Source of the DNA: Desulfomonile tiedjei
GTDB lineage: Bacteria; Desulfobacterota; Desulfomonilia; Desulfomonilales; Desulfomonilaceae
Direction: 5' to 3'
NCBI GenBank assembly: GCA_016212925.1
Contig: JACRDF010000048.1
Span: forward strand, 62,001 to 126,000
Length of the DNA stretch: 64,000 nucleotides
In this document: positions 43,320 through 52,978 of the stretch, piece after piece
Numbering within the stretch: position 1 is the stretch's first letter
Layout of the letters: the number at the start of each line of letters is the position of its first letter
The notes under the pieces: generated by a model
What the model was told of the DNA's origin: nothing
The model's input: only the letters and a program-made list of their open reading frames with translations
The model's database searches: none
Translations under genes and position numbers: made by a program

Positions 43320-45626
43320 CTATCTTCGTTGACGGTTTCTACCGTTGGACGTAGTCCTCACCGGCCCCTTTGCGGTGATCACGGTGACATCAGGGCCCAG
43401 GGCCAGGCATGGACCCAAGTCCGGCTCCGCTCGCAAGAGGGAGAAATACTCCTCGCTGAGAAACTCGACAGAGCGAACCCGAACATCAGGACCATACCGA
43501 GTCTCAACCCACCCATTCTTTTCCAAACGAAACACCTTGTCGTTGACTCTCCTGAACAGGTCCGAAGACACGTCGGAAGGCACGTAAGAGGTTTTGAACC
43601 TCCACAGCAGCTCTCCCGCGTCTTTTTCACCGGCCGTCGCGGGAGCAGGGCCCTCAGTTTCCCATGTGGCGGGGATTTTGAAGCCGAATTCATTGGCAAG
43701 ATCGGCGATTTCTTTCCTCACCTCGGGCTTGGGGCCCTTGATCTGGTCTTGTTCCAGAAGGCGTGCCATTCTACGCATGGCCCAAATTGAAGGAACGTAA
43801 GGATAGGCCTTCTGCACAGCCGGAAATGTGAAGACCTCCGTCAAGACCTTGGGCTTCCCCTTCACCTTGCAGCGCAAGCGTATTCTCGCTTCCAAATCCC
43901 GGTCTCCGGAGTAACGTCCGAGAACGGCAACGCCGTCCTGGCCGAATATATCAGGCAGCGGATGCGGATCTATTTCCTCGACCTCTATGTCTTGAAACTC
44001 CAGGCTAAGATCTGCCGCCTGCGGCGGGTATATTCCCGCAAAGAAGCGATCCACCACGGCATGAAAATCCTGGGTCTCATCAAGGCGGAACGAGCCGCCC
44101 TTGCTGGAAACCGCCAATTTATCCAACATTGCAGCGTCGGCTTTAGCACCCACGGCTAGAACGAAAATTCGGGTTTTTGTCTTGTTGTTCCGGCGGGCAG
44201 CCTCAATGATACTGTCGGGTTTTGTGATGCCTATGGTTGCATGGCCGTCTCCAACGAGCATCAGCAGCGCCGGCCTGCGGCGAGAAGTGAACTGTTCCAA
44301 CGCGTCCATCAGGCTGTTGTACAGATCGGTTCCGCCGGCATTCTGAGCGGAATTCACGAACTTTACAGCCTGAAGCAGGTTTTCTCTTGTCGCCGGGACG
44401 AGCCGCTCGGTCATTCTTGAACTGCGCGTCCCAATGATGACGACGTTAAACCTGTCCAGAGGGTTCAGCCGAGACAAACCTAGGATCACGGCGCGTTTGG
44501 CCCAGTGCAAGTTTGCCGGTCCCATGCTCGCCGAAGTGTCCATAAGGAAGACTACGTCTTTCTCGGGCTCCTTCTCCTTGGGCGGCAGAACCGGCGGATT
44601 GAGCAGCGCCATGAACGTCCCTTTGCCGCCGGCGGGCTTGTGGGGAAAAAGCTTTACATCAAGGTCGTCCCCGCCAAAGGTGGTAAGCAGACAAAAATCC
44701 TCTCGTGCTCTCTGTTCCTGACTTCGTGCACTGACAACACATCTGCCCGGAGTTTCCCTAAAAATGGAAATGTGATGCGATGGAGATACCAGGTTGCGGA
44801 GGGTCCGTGACATTTTGAAGCGCACAATGACCTCGAAGTCTCCGATGGGCGCCAAAGAATAGCGTTCGCCGTCCATAGGAACGACCAACTCCAAGGCATC
44901 GCCTAGCATGGAATGGGGCTGCCGGTATTGGATGCTGACTGAGACAGACCTGCGTACTCCTACATTTACAGGCCTGACTTCCAGAATACTCTTTCCTGCG
45001 AGTCCCAGCAGCGAAGGGTCTTTCATGGTTGTCGAAAGCTCTTGCAAGGAAGAAAAGAATTCGCCTGGAGACTTCACCGCGTACGGCGCAGAGAGTCCGT
45101 CAACCTTCACATCGATACCGCCGAGGACCTTATCGCTGCGGAGTGGCAGCAGGAACAGGCCGGACAACGGGAATTCATTGTCATTGAAGAAAGTTTGATC
45201 GAACCTGTATTCAATCACTGACTCGGAAACCGTGACCGCTGCCTTGGAAGACAGGACAATCGGCCTCGCTACAGGGAAAGCTTCTTCTTTGAAGGTCGGA
45301 GGAAAAACGTGCAGTAAACCGCCTGCCAAGCAACAGGTAGGGAATAGAACAACACAAGCTACCAGCAGGAGCGACAAGACTCGGGGGGTTAGAGAAGCGG
45401 AAAAAAGCTTATGCCCGCGAGGTTTCAGAGAAGTAACGAATTCTATTGCTGAGGCCCAAACGGCAAGTAATTTCTTCCCTAAGCCTCCGTTATTAAAGGG
45501 CGGGGGGTAGGATTTGACGACATTTGGTAGGTAGCCGGAGTCCGTTCGATATTGTCCGTGTAGTTGCACGCCGGTATTCGGTGGCCTGAAGCCGCCCGCG
45601 ACCGGTCGCGGCTCGTCGGTTCTCAT
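43320..45626 (-). CDS. VIT and von Willebrand factor A domain protein
   Basis: 768 residues. A hydrophobic segment near 83-103 (VLSLLLVACVVLFPTCCLAG) could be a signal anchor, so the mature protein is likely exported. A VIT domain spans about 120-260 (AAVTVSESVIEYRFDQTFFN, GLFLLPLRSDKVLGGIDV). A VWA domain starts near 360 with the metal-ion site DTSASM and carries TERLVPATRENLLQAV then VNSAQNAGGTDLY. The long N-terminal 80 residues are odd for a signal peptide; the ATG at 45626 overlaps the previous stop (ATGA), which fixes it as the coupled start. Its partner is probably an envelope protein. Confidence 0.85.
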   Translation of the reverse strand: MRTDEPRPVAGGFRPPNTGVQLHGQYRTDSGYLPNVVKSYPPPFNNGGLGKKLLAVWASAIEFVTSLKPRGHKLFSASLTPRVLSLLLVACVVLFPTCCLAGGLLHVFPPTFKEEAFPVARPIVLSSKAAVTVSESVIEYRFDQTFFNDNEFPLSGLFLLPLRSDKVLGGIDVKVDGLSAPYAVKSPGEFFSSLQELSTTMKDPSLLGLAGKSILEVRPVNVGVRRSVSVSIQYRQPHSMLGDALELVVPMDGERYSLAPIGDFEVIVRFKMSRTLRNLVSPSHHISIFRETPGRCVVSARSQEQRAREDFCLLTTFGGDDLDVKLFPHKPAGGKGTFMALLNPPVLPPKEKEPEKDVVFLMDTSASMGPANLHWAKRAVILGLSRLNPLDRFNVVIIGTRSSRMTERLVPATRENLLQAVKFVNSAQNAGGTDLYNSLMDALEQFTSRRRPALLMLVGDGHATIGITKPDSIIEAARRNNKTKTRIFVLAVGAKADAAMLDKLAVSSKGGSFRLDETQDFHAVVDRFFAGIYPPQAADLSLEFQDIEVEEIDPHPLPDIFGQDGVAVLGRYSGDRDLEARIRLRCKVKGKPKVLTEVFTFPAVQKAYPYVPSIWAMRRMARLLEQDQIKGPKPEVRKEIADLANEFGFKIPATWETEGPAPATAGEKDAGELLWRFKTSYVPSDVSSDLFRRVNDKVFRLEKNGWVETRYGPDVRVRSVEFLSEEYFSLLRAEPDLGPCLALGPDVTVITAKGPVRTTSNGRNRQRR

Positions 45627-46351
45627 GAAGGTCTATCGCCTGATCCTTCAAGTTCTCGATCCCAGTACGCGTTGGCGGTATCCACCAGTTCTTCGGTGCT
45701 GCAAATGTCAGCGGCCACCCCATCCAAGGTCGATTCCGAAACTTTCCCGAATTGCACCAACTCTTCTCCCGCGGCCCTTACAGCGTCCATAACCTTCTTA
45801 ACGCGATCCGGATACTTCCTCCCGAGGAGAAGGGAAAAGACCGCCGGACGCAATAGCGCGCCGCAAAACTCGGTATGCAGGTTTCGGGCAAGCCTTTCAC
45901 AATGAAGAAGAAGCGGATCGAAATTGTGCAACCCCGGATAACCGCATATGGAAACCAGAAAAAGCTTGGATGGAAAAACCCATCTCAAGGGGTGTACGAC
46001 ACCTTGCTCGTCAATCGTGAAATGCGGGTCCAAGAATGTGACCAATCTATCGATGAAAATCTTGGCCAATGCCGTCATGCCGTCAAGATATATTGGGGTG
46101 GCCAATATCATCATGTCGGCAACTCGTATCCTCTCGATCAGAGCAGCCATGTCGTCAGACTGTATGCATGTTCCGGGAGTTTCAGCATAGCAGTTGAAAC
46201 ATCCTATACACGTGTTGATTTTTTTCCGACCCAGAAGGGCAATGTCCACCTCGGCCCCTTTACCCCGGCATCCTACGAGGAAGGGAGTGAGGAGCATTTG
46301 CGTATTACCGGCCTCCATACGCGGGGCCGCGTTTACAACCATGATTCTCAT
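45623..46351 (-). CDS. Iron-sulfur flavoprotein (NADPH-dependent FMN reductase fold)
   Basis: About 242 residues of the flavodoxin-like fold: MRIMVVNAAPRMEAGNTQML is the FMN phosphate loop and LATPIYLDGMTALAKIFIDR the ribityl loop. CIGCFNCYAETPGTC carries three or four clustered cysteines, as in archaeal/methanogen iron-sulfur flavoproteins, so a [4Fe-4S] cluster is likely. ATG 46351 is chosen for the family start; a GTG at 46384 overlapping the kinase stop is also possible. It lies inside the kinase/VWA operon. Confidence 0.75.
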   Translation of the reverse strand: MRIMVVNAAPRMEAGNTQMLLTPFLVGCRGKGAEVDIALLGRKKINTCIGCFNCYAETPGTCIQSDDMAALIERIRVADMMILATPIYLDGMTALAKIFIDRLVTFLDPHFTIDEQGVVHPLRWVFPSKLFLVSICGYPGLHNFDPLLLHCERLARNLHTEFCGALLRPAVFSLLLGRKYPDRVKKVMDAVRAAGEELVQFGKVSESTLDGVAADICSTEELVDTANAYWDRELEGSGDRPS

Positions 46352-46380
46352 TTTTTCTTTGCCCGAAAGGCCAGGGGAAC

Positions 46381-48165
46381 TCACAATTTCAGCGTCAATC
46401 GACCCCGGCCTGAAAGGATGCTGAGAATGTTTTCCAGCTTTTCCGGATTTTGGATTTGCACTGAGGTTTCTTGGGCCTTCAAGATGTTAAGGTCTTCCAG
46501 TTTGCCCAAATACTTTTGGACCTGCCGCTCATCCTCCAGATGAAACAAATCCTTCAATTCATTCAGGTCAATATCGCGGCCATTGCGCTGAGAGTTACGT
46601 CGCTGAAAGAACACAAGGGCGTGTATTAAGCGGGCCAGGTTGTCGGTAAATATGTTGCCTTCGAGCAGAGCCGTGGTATCTCGCAATTTTTCTATCAGAC
46701 TACAGGTGATTTCGCCCGGCAGCCCTTCACCCAAGAAGGATTCGAAAACCTGCCTTTCCAAACACACCACTTCGCAATTCTCCTCGGCCAGTGCCCACGA
46801 ACTTCTATATCGATCATTGAGAAGGGCCGTCTCTCCGAAGAAATCACCTTCACCGAGAACACACAGTGTCTGCCTGACTTTCCCCGCTTTAAAGAATAGG
46901 CGGATCTTTCCGGAACGGATGACGTATACCTCAGATGCAGAATCAGTCGTCCGGTAGATGATTTGTCCGGCCCGGAAGCAAACGCTTTTTATCCCCGGGG
47001 TGTCCCCCTCCCATTGCGGTCTAGGTTCTCGGTTGAAAGGCCAGGAATTACCTGTCAATCGCCTCGCTTCCGGAACGACCCCCTCCTCAGATTGGCCTTC
47101 CTTGGGCGGTTTCCCTGATTTTCCCGCAAGAAGCAATCGGGGCCTTTCATCGTCCAGGAGCCTTCGCATTCGGTGCCTGTCCAACAGGATTTCCCGACGG
47201 AACTCTTCCTTCATGTAAGCGGAAAGAGGCACAGGATCGAGATCCAGAGCACATTTCTTGACTGCCGGCCGCAGGTCTTCAATCATCTCCTCCATCCATG
47301 AGTACCTGTCATCAGGATTCAAGGCCATTGCCTTGATCAGGATGGGCTTCAATTCAGGCCTGATCTTGGCGTTATTATTAACTTTTTCTGCAACGTCCAT
47401 CTCCAGAATCGTCTTCACGGTCTGTCCAACGGTAGCCTGATGCTGTATCAGTCGCTTGCCAGCGAGCATCTCATAGAGCAGCACCCCGGTTCCATAAATG
47501 TCCACTCTCCGATCTACCGGTTTCTTCTGAAGTTGTTCCGGAGAAAAGTACAGCAGCTTTCCCGCGACCGGCAGGCCGTCCTGCGCCTTGCCCAGGAAGA
47601 TTCGAGCAATGCCGAAATCAATGATCTTGACTTCGGCCTCGTACGAAACCATTACGTTGAAAGAATTGACGTCCTGGTGGACAAGCATAAGACTTTCGCC
47701 GGAAGGCGCCTTTTTCCGGTGAGCGTAAGCGAGTCCTTTGGCAACCTCCAACGCTACGTGCAACACAAATTCCAAAGAAGGGTAGCGGCCGGTCTTGGCT
47801 GCCTTGGACAGTACGTGGGCCACATTGCGGCCCTCGATATATTCCAGGGCAATATAGTACTCCCCGTTGATCACGCCCATATCTATTATTTGAGCAATGT
47901 TCGAATGGCTAAGCCGCGCGAGGGTCCTCGCTTCGTTTACGAATCTTTTTACATATCTGGGCCTGGTGGAATACTCAGGAAGGAGCTTCTTGATGATCAG
48001 TGGCTTTTGAAATCCGCCGACGCTCATCGTCTTGGCCAGGAAGATCCCGCACATCCCGCCCTGAGAGATCTGATCGATCAGGCAGTAACGTCCGAACATC
48101 CTAGGTTCGAAGATCGCCTGTCGAGCCATCGGAGACGAGAGGCCTTTGGTTTTCGGATCGGTCAT
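46381..48165 (-). CDS. Serine/threonine kinase with C-terminal cyclic-nucleotide-binding domain
   Basis: 594 residues. The kinase spans about 27-305: a G-rich loop ISQGGMCGIFLAK, K59, E78, catalytic loop HQDVNSFN (163-170, where HRDLKPEN is standard), and D183 in DFG. All four catalytic positions are present. A linker follows, then a cyclic-nucleotide-binding domain near 400-510 (RAGQIIYRTTDSASEVYVIR, GEGDFFGETALLNDRYRSSW). The C-terminal 70 residues include a winged-helix-like stretch (ELKDLFHLEDERQVQKYLGK). cAMP or cGMP may gate the kinase. It is mid-operon, between the CheW-like protein and the flavoprotein. Confidence 0.88.
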   Translation of the reverse strand: MTDPKTKGLSSPMARQAIFEPRMFGRYCLIDQISQGGMCGIFLAKTMSVGGFQKPLIIKKLLPEYSTRPRYVKRFVNEARTLARLSHSNIAQIIDMGVINGEYYIALEYIEGRNVAHVLSKAAKTGRYPSLEFVLHVALEVAKGLAYAHRKKAPSGESLMLVHQDVNSFNVMVSYEAEVKIIDFGIARIFLGKAQDGLPVAGKLLYFSPEQLQKKPVDRRVDIYGTGVLLYEMLAGKRLIQHQATVGQTVKTILEMDVAEKVNNNAKIRPELKPILIKAMALNPDDRYSWMEEMIEDLRPAVKKCALDLDPVPLSAYMKEEFRREILLDRHRMRRLLDDERPRLLLAGKSGKPPKEGQSEEGVVPEARRLTGNSWPFNREPRPQWEGDTPGIKSVCFRAGQIIYRTTDSASEVYVIRSGKIRLFFKAGKVRQTLCVLGEGDFFGETALLNDRYRSSWALAEENCEVVCLERQVFESFLGEGLPGEITCSLIEKLRDTTALLEGNIFTDNLARLIHALVFFQRRNSQRNGRDIDLNELKDLFHLEDERQVQKYLGKLEDLNILKAQETSVQIQNPEKLENILSILSGRGRLTLKL

Positions 48166-48186
48166 ACCTGTATATGCTCCGCTTGA

Positions 48187-49464
48187 CTAGCGGAAAGCCG
48201 CGAGCTTCAAGACGGCAAATGTTGTGGCACCAATCTTTATTTGCTTGTCTCGGAGGAGGTCTACGCCCTCTGGGGTTCGGCGATAGCCCAAGGATCTGTC
48301 TGCCACAAGAAAGCAGTCTTTTCCGCCCCAGGCCAGACGGACGAACCAGGAGGGCAGACTCGTAGCCCTCTGATCGGAGCCGGCAGGCTTCTTTAAAGGT
48401 AATCGCTGCACCTGGTGCGAGCCGAGCGTCACTGTTGATTTGCCGACGAACTGTTCGGCCTGCGCCTTGTTAAGCGGAAAAAGAGCTGCTACTGCGGAGG
48501 CAGGGATGGCAAGTGGCATCCCCTCCCAGACCACCATCAAAATCCCTTCAGCGGAGGTCCCTGCCGTTGAGCCGTCGGTCATCGGGGGCGCTATTTGAGC
48601 TAATGCTTTGTGGTATGAAGAAAGCTCATCCATCCGGTCGGACAAAAGACCTTCCAAGGTCCCCAACCGCCTTCTCATTTCCTCCCTGGACATTTCTCCA
48701 CCTTGGCGAAGCGCCCCGAGAATTCTGGACAACCTCTGGCCGGCCTCCCCTAGCGAGCGGATGGAATTTCCCAACTGCTCGAGTAATCCACCGTAGTCCC
48801 GACCACTGCCCTGCGCTGGTTCGCCGGATTCGGGGGTTGGTTTGGCAACCACGGGAGCGGCCATTATTTGCTTGTACCCTTTGGTCAGGCTGTCAATCAG
48901 ATCTTGGCCAAGCGGTCGTTTGCCTTGCGACTCATATATGGATCTCAGACCCGTGACACTCTGCTGAAAAAACTTGTTTAAGGCCGGGTGGGGGATTGCT
49001 TCCGGAGCATTGCAGCGCGCCAGCACACGAGCATTCATGGCCAGAATGTTGCGGGCCGGACCAGAGGCCGGCATTAGCGGCTCCATTTCTTTGAACCTTG
49101 CCGAAAGCTCCGTCGCCGAATCAGGACTTACTTCCCATTCCATGCTAAGAATCAGGGCTTCAGCACGTTCCACCAAATCCTCAAAAGGCATTTTTGCCTT
49201 TCCCGGGTCTTCACGGGAACCACCCGGCGCGGAAATGTTGCCGCCGCCCGCGGAGCGCCCTGGACCGCTAGGCGCCCCTGGAGCCGATGGTCCGGGTGGC
49301 GGGGCAGTCTTTCCCGCCGGTGCGGCCTGTGGAGGAGACGAAGGGGCGGCCTCAGTCGCTTGGCTTTCTTCATCCCCGAACATTCCCCCGAACAGTTCTT
49401 CGATTTTCCTGCCGACAGCTTCTCCAAGCTCCTGCGGGGATTTGTGCTTTATCTGGTCGGCCAC
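48187..49464 (-). CDS. Large coiled-coil protein with CheW-like C-terminus
   Basis: A 425-residue protein with a Pro/Gly/Ala-rich linker at about 37-85. A helical middle (KMPFEDLVERAEALILSMEW, GGLLEQLGNSIRSLGEAGQR) has a coiled-coil pattern. Residues about 305-425 (GILMVVWEGMPLAIPASAVA, ALFPLNKAQ, and DRSLGYRRTPEGVDLL) resemble the CheW scaffold fold, but this is not certain. It would fit as an adaptor between the MglA switch and the kinase next to it. GTG start 49464 follows GGGAG. Confidence 0.6.
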   Translation of the reverse strand: MADQIKHKSPQELGEAVGRKIEELFGGMFGDEESQATEAAPSSPPQAAPAGKTAPPPGPSAPGAPSGPGRSAGGGNISAPGGSREDPGKAKMPFEDLVERAEALILSMEWEVSPDSATELSARFKEMEPLMPASGPARNILAMNARVLARCNAPEAIPHPALNKFFQQSVTGLRSIYESQGKRPLGQDLIDSLTKGYKQIMAAPVVAKPTPESGEPAQGSGRDYGGLLEQLGNSIRSLGEAGQRLSRILGALRQGGEMSREEMRRRLGTLEGLLSDRMDELSSYHKALAQIAPPMTDGSTAGTSAEGILMVVWEGMPLAIPASAVAALFPLNKAQAEQFVGKSTVTLGSHQVQRLPLKKPAGSDQRATSLPSWFVRLAWGGKDCFLVADRSLGYRRTPEGVDLLRDKQIKIGATTFAVLKLAAFR

Positions 49465-49486
49465 TGTTTTTCTCCCAACGTCGCAA

Positions 49487-50128
49487 TCATGTCCCGGATC
49501 CTGAAAGACCCATTCCTCTGTCCTTCAGCAGTCGCGTACTAACGTCCACTACGGTCATCATGCAGATTTTCTTAAATGTTTCTCGCACACCGTCACCCTT
49601 CAGCGCGCTTGCGGGAAACGCCGGGTAGTTGGACAGTGGGTTCAGGTCCTCGTTGAGTTCGTTCAGAGGCAGGACCGCCACTTTGGTCCCTTCAAGGTCC
49701 CTTTTGTTGTACTGCAACACAACCGGCAGAACTGACGTCGATTTCCCTTGCTCCCGAAGGTTGTCTTCGAGGTTTGCGAAACTCTCCAAGTTGTTGTTCT
49801 TCCGCGCTTCGAGAGAATCAGCGACAAAAACTATCCCGTCCACGCCTTTTAGCACCAACTTTCGAGTGTCGTTATATCGCACCTGACCAGGAACGGTGTA
49901 CAGAGAGATCTTGATTCGGAACTTGCCGATAGTACCCAGGTCCATGGGAAGAAAGTCAAAGAATAAAGTACGGTCACCTGCTGTGTCGATTGACAAAAGC
50001 TCGCCCCTCACCTGATGCCCCAGAGCCTTGTGAATGGTTATGAGGTTGGTCGTTTTGCCGCCTCTCCCAGGCCCATAGTAGACTATCTTGCAGTGAATCT
50101 CGTCAGATCTGAAACTTATAATGGCCAT
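49487..50128 (-). CDS. MglA-like Ras-family GTPase
   Basis: A 213-residue small GTPase of the MglA group. P-loop GPGRGGKTT is at residues 19-27, the MglA-type LPMDLG follows DTAGDRTLFFDF, and TVPGQVRYNDTRKLVLKG is the switch II region. NKRD (residues 139-142) gives base specificity, and the typical GDG run near the C-terminus is present. MglA cycles between GTP and GDP to set cell polarity or local motor activity. It sits beside a Roadblock protein, the usual MglB-type GAP partner. Confidence 0.93.
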   Translation of the reverse strand: MAIISFRSDEIHCKIVYYGPGRGGKTTNLITIHKALGHQVRGELLSIDTAGDRTLFFDFLPMDLGTIGKFRIKISLYTVPGQVRYNDTRKLVLKGVDGIVFVADSLEARKNNNLESFANLEDNLREQGKSTSVLPVVLQYNKRDLEGTKVAVLPLNELNEDLNPLSNYPAFPASALKGDGVRETFKKICMMTVVDVSTRLLKDRGMGLSGSGT

Positions 50129-50205
50129 CCAAACAATCCATAAAACCGGCTATATATCCAAACTACAACTCAGGTTGACAGAGTAAGCGCCGCCGCGTCC
50201 ACCCA

Positions 50206-50622
50206 TCAGGTGTTAAACCACTGCCGAAGATTTTCGGCAAACATAGCCTCTATTTGTTCCAACCCCTTACGCACCTCTAACCGTACGAGGCCCAGATGGG
50301 TGTTATTATTGAAGATCGTTATCATCAGATATTCGTCGCCCACGTTGGAAAAGTGGATGTTCTCCTCCTTCCCTTTGTGGAATAGAAGAGTGAACTCTTG
50401 TTCACCGAAAAGGCGTGCAATTGCCGTGGTGGCTCCGTAGTTGGCGGCAGTCAAGGCGGCCAGAGAGGCTACTTTCTCCTGATCCATAGACCCCTGAAAG
50501 CTGATGAGTTGCCCGGCCTTGTCGATCAAAAGCACCGTATGAGCGCCACTCCTGGTTATCAGATTCGCCAGGATAGCGTCGATGCGATCAAGGGACTGCT
50601 TTGTTAAGACAAGATCTGCCAT
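50206..50622 (-). CDS. Roadblock/LC7-domain protein, MglB-like
   Basis: 138 residues with the Roadblock/LC7 fold: LDRIDAILANLITRSGAHTV, LLIDKAGQLISFQGSMDQEK, LAALTAANYGATTAIARLF and the EQEFTLLFHKGKEENIHFSN strand. MglB-type proteins are GAPs for MglA. Next to the MglA gene on the same strand, this pairing is strong evidence for a working GTPase/GAP pair. ATG 50622. Confidence 0.9.
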   Translation of the reverse strand: MADLVLTKQSLDRIDAILANLITRSGAHTVLLIDKAGQLISFQGSMDQEKVASLAALTAANYGATTAIARLFGEQEFTLLFHKGKEENIHFSNVGDEYLMITIFNNNTHLGLVRLEVRKGLEQIEAMFAENLRQWFNT

Positions 50623-50816
50623 GTGTTTCGGTCAACCGGCCTTCCTGGAGATTGCGGTAGCAGAAATCTGCGGCAACTCCGATAACAGAAATGAGGCTCT
50701 CGCCGGCTACTCCCCTTTCCCTTGGGCCTTTGACTCAAGTCGCTCATGCACGCGGCTTGTCAGTATCACGAGTCATGCCAGCCATCATAAAAACAGCCCG
50801 AGATCCAAAGCTGCTC

Positions 50817-51155
50817 CTAGCTAATCAGGGTGTCAAGGCGACGCATACTCTCCATCAACAAAAAGTCCCAGCTTTCCTGAATGGTCTCTTTTCGCCACGC
50901 TACATCGTCGCACTCGAAGGTACCCAATTCCCATGACAGGATATCGTAGAAGGCCTCTTCCCCTTCCAACTGAGACCCTTGGGCGTGAACAATCTCACCT
51001 TCACGGAAGCATATAAGTCCCTTCTTGGGCCCGCTCCTCACATGCATCCTACAGCTGTTTCGGCCTATGCAGAGCAACTGAATCATATCATGAAGGCTCG
51101 TGTTCGTAATTGTGCCGCTGAAGCCTTGGATCTTCAACTGTTTATTGCTGTCCAT
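50817..51155 (-). CDS. DUF4388 (PATAN-like) domain protein
   Basis: 112 residues of the DUF4388 family: IQGFSGTITNTSLHDMIQLL, IGRNSCRMHVRSGPKKGLIC, REGEIVHAQGSQLEGEEAFY. These domains occur with two-component and GTPase signalling systems and are thought to bind partners. It is the first gene of the seven-gene operon, 195 bases before the Roadblock gene, on the same strand. ATG 51155. Confidence 0.8.
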   Translation of the reverse strand: MDSNKQLKIQGFSGTITNTSLHDMIQLLCIGRNSCRMHVRSGPKKGLICFREGEIVHAQGSQLEGEEAFYDILSWELGTFECDDVAWRKETIQESWDFLLMESMRRLDTLIS

Positions 51156-51576
51156 GGTGGAAGCCTGGCTCCTGGACCGGAAGTATCGCCGCCTGCGGGC
51201 CTAATGTCTCAAAAGGACTGTTTTAGGCCCTCCTGCTGCGCCTTTGTGACTGCCGTGGAACGGCCACATCAAGCTAAGGCAAGATTCTTCCTGGTTCTTT
51301 GAGTAGAATCACCGTAATCCTCAGATTTTTATGCGCATAATATAGCAGGGTTATAAAATGAATACAATAAATTCCGAATAGTCCGACTCGTGGAGCACGC
51401 GATAGGAGGCTCGCGAATGAAGTGACGAGATGAGAGTTAACACCGGTGGGCAATCAAACAGGTAATTTTAGCATTGGCCGGCTTGGAGCTTTGGCCATTA
51501 TGGGCGAGGCTCCCGAAGAGCTTTGTGTTATTATGTTATTCTTCGATTCAATTCTCCGCTAGATTTTGGAGACGCT
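51156..51576. other. Divergent intergenic region, no gene seen
   Basis: This is the gap between the start of the minus-strand signalling operon and the small plus-strand membrane protein, so both promoters should lie here. It has an AT-rich stretch at about 51300-51400. No frame is convincing. Confidence 0.45.
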
Positions 51577-51768
51577 ATGGCCGGAAACAAATTCCTCAAC
51601 CCTTACTTAAAGATGGTGCTGTGCTTGCTTGGAATGGCCCTGATGGGGTACTTTCTCTATCCTGCCGTGCAGGCCGGCGAATTCAGCGACCACATGACCA
51701 TCGTCCGCGCTCTGGTTTTCCTGGGCTTCAGCTATTTGCTCATGCAGAGCGTAAGAGAAGCGCTTTAG
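51577..51768 (+). CDS. Small two-helix membrane protein
   Basis: 63 residues with two membrane helices: about 10-27 (LKMVLCLLGMALMGYFLYPA) and 42-58 (IVRALVFLGFSYLLMQSV). ATG 51577 follows TTGGAGA. No family recognised. It stands alone between the signalling operon and the hbd gene. Confidence 0.6.
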   Translation: MAGNKFLNPYLKMVLCLLGMALMGYFLYPAVQAGEFSDHMTIVRALVFLGFSYLLMQSVREAL

Positions 51769-52075
51769 CGTCGGCATGCGCTCATGCAAAGAAATCATGT
51801 GATGAAACACCTGCACGCGGAGACGTGTGTGCGGATTGCCCCGCACGTTCGCATTCCTCAGTCAATTATGCTAATAGTCGAAAATCAATCTCTTCCTTCA
51901 GAATCGCGCTGATTAAACAGACCAAGGATTTTGAGGCCGGGGCTCGTTCCTCTGGCAGGCGATGTGCCGGCTTTTCCGACAACGGCTGACCTGCAGCCGA
52001 ACGAGTCGTGGTACGACATGCGGGCAATTCTTTTAACCTTCCGCCTGGAAGGGCCAATGTTAAGGGAGGAATCAA

Positions 52076-52933
52076 ATGGACGTGAAGGTGTTCGGTGTGG
52101 TGGGCGCGGGTCAAATGGGAAACGGAATCGCTCATGTAGCGGCGGTCGCGGGTTTAACCGTGATAATGAACGACGTGAGCCAAGATTTCGTGGACAAAGG
52201 GCTGCGAACGATCGAAAAAAACCTGGACCGCGCCGTGTCCAAACAGAAAATGAGCGAGGATGATAAGGCTCAAATCCTCCGTAGGATTAAAGGCAGCACC
52301 GATCTAGCGGATTTCAAAGGTGCCGATTTCGTGGTGGAGGCCATAATCGAGGATTTGGATCTGAAGAAAAAGATCTTCCGCACTCTGGACGACGTGGTCA
52401 AGCCCGGCGTGGTCCTTGCCAGCAACACTTCTTCCATCTCCATCACGAAACTGGCTTCGGCAACCAGGCGCCCGGAGAAGTTCATCGGGATGCACTTTAT
52501 GAACCCGGTTCCGGTCATGAAGCTCGTCGAAGTGATCAACGGCCTGGCGACTGACGACGAGACCACCAAACTGACCGTGGATTTGGCCAAGAAGTTCGGG
52601 AAAACCCCTGTGGAGGCTCAGGACTTTCCGGGGTTCATATCCAATCGCGTTCTCATGCCCATGATCAACGAGGCGGTTTTTGCTCTGTTCGAAGGCGTGG
52701 GCACACCCGAAGCCATTGACGAAGTAATGAAGCTCGGCATGAACCATCCTATGGGACCTCTGACCCTGGCTGATTTCATCGGATTGGACACCTGCCTCGC
52801 CGTATTGAACGTCCTTTATGAAGGATTTGGCGACCCGAAATACCGCCCGTGTCCGCTGTTAAGAAAGTACGTGGACGCGGGGTATCTTGGCAAAAAGAGC
52901 GGCCGAGGATTTTATGACTATTCCGGCGATTAG
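52076..52933 (+). CDS. hbd: 3-hydroxybutyryl-CoA dehydrogenase
   Basis: A 285-residue NAD-binding dehydrogenase of the 3-hydroxyacyl-CoA family. It opens [20 protein letters not shown], the Rossmann loop GxGxxGxGIA. [19 protein letters not shown] carries the catalytic histidine, and [20 protein letters not shown] the C-terminal binding residues. It oxidises 3-hydroxybutyryl-CoA to acetoacetyl-CoA in beta-oxidation or ring-cleavage degradation. ATG 52076 follows AAGGGAGGAATCAA. It is the lead gene here, 46 bases before the cysteine-rich protein. Confidence 0.93.
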   Translation: MDVKVFGVVGAGQMGNGIAHVAAVAGLTVIMNDVSQDFVDKGLRTIEKNLDRAVSKQKMSEDDKAQILRRIKGSTDLADFKGADFVVEAIIEDLDLKKKIFRTLDDVVKPGVVLASNTSSISITKLASATRRPEKFIGMHFMNPVPVMKLVEVINGLATDDETTKLTVDLAKKFGKTPVEAQDFPGFISNRVLMPMINEAVFALFEGVGTPEAIDEVMKLGMNHPMGPLTLADFIGLDTCLAVLNVLYEGFGDPKYRPCPLLRKYVDAGYLGKKSGRGFYDYSGD

Positions 52934-52978
52934 CCGTAAGTATAGGCGGTGGCACGCTCCATCGGCGGGGATGGTGGA

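Noticed and set aside
51474-51989. A 171-residue open frame overlapping the small membrane gene
   Set aside because: It covers the small two-helix gene in another frame, has no ribosome site and no domain.
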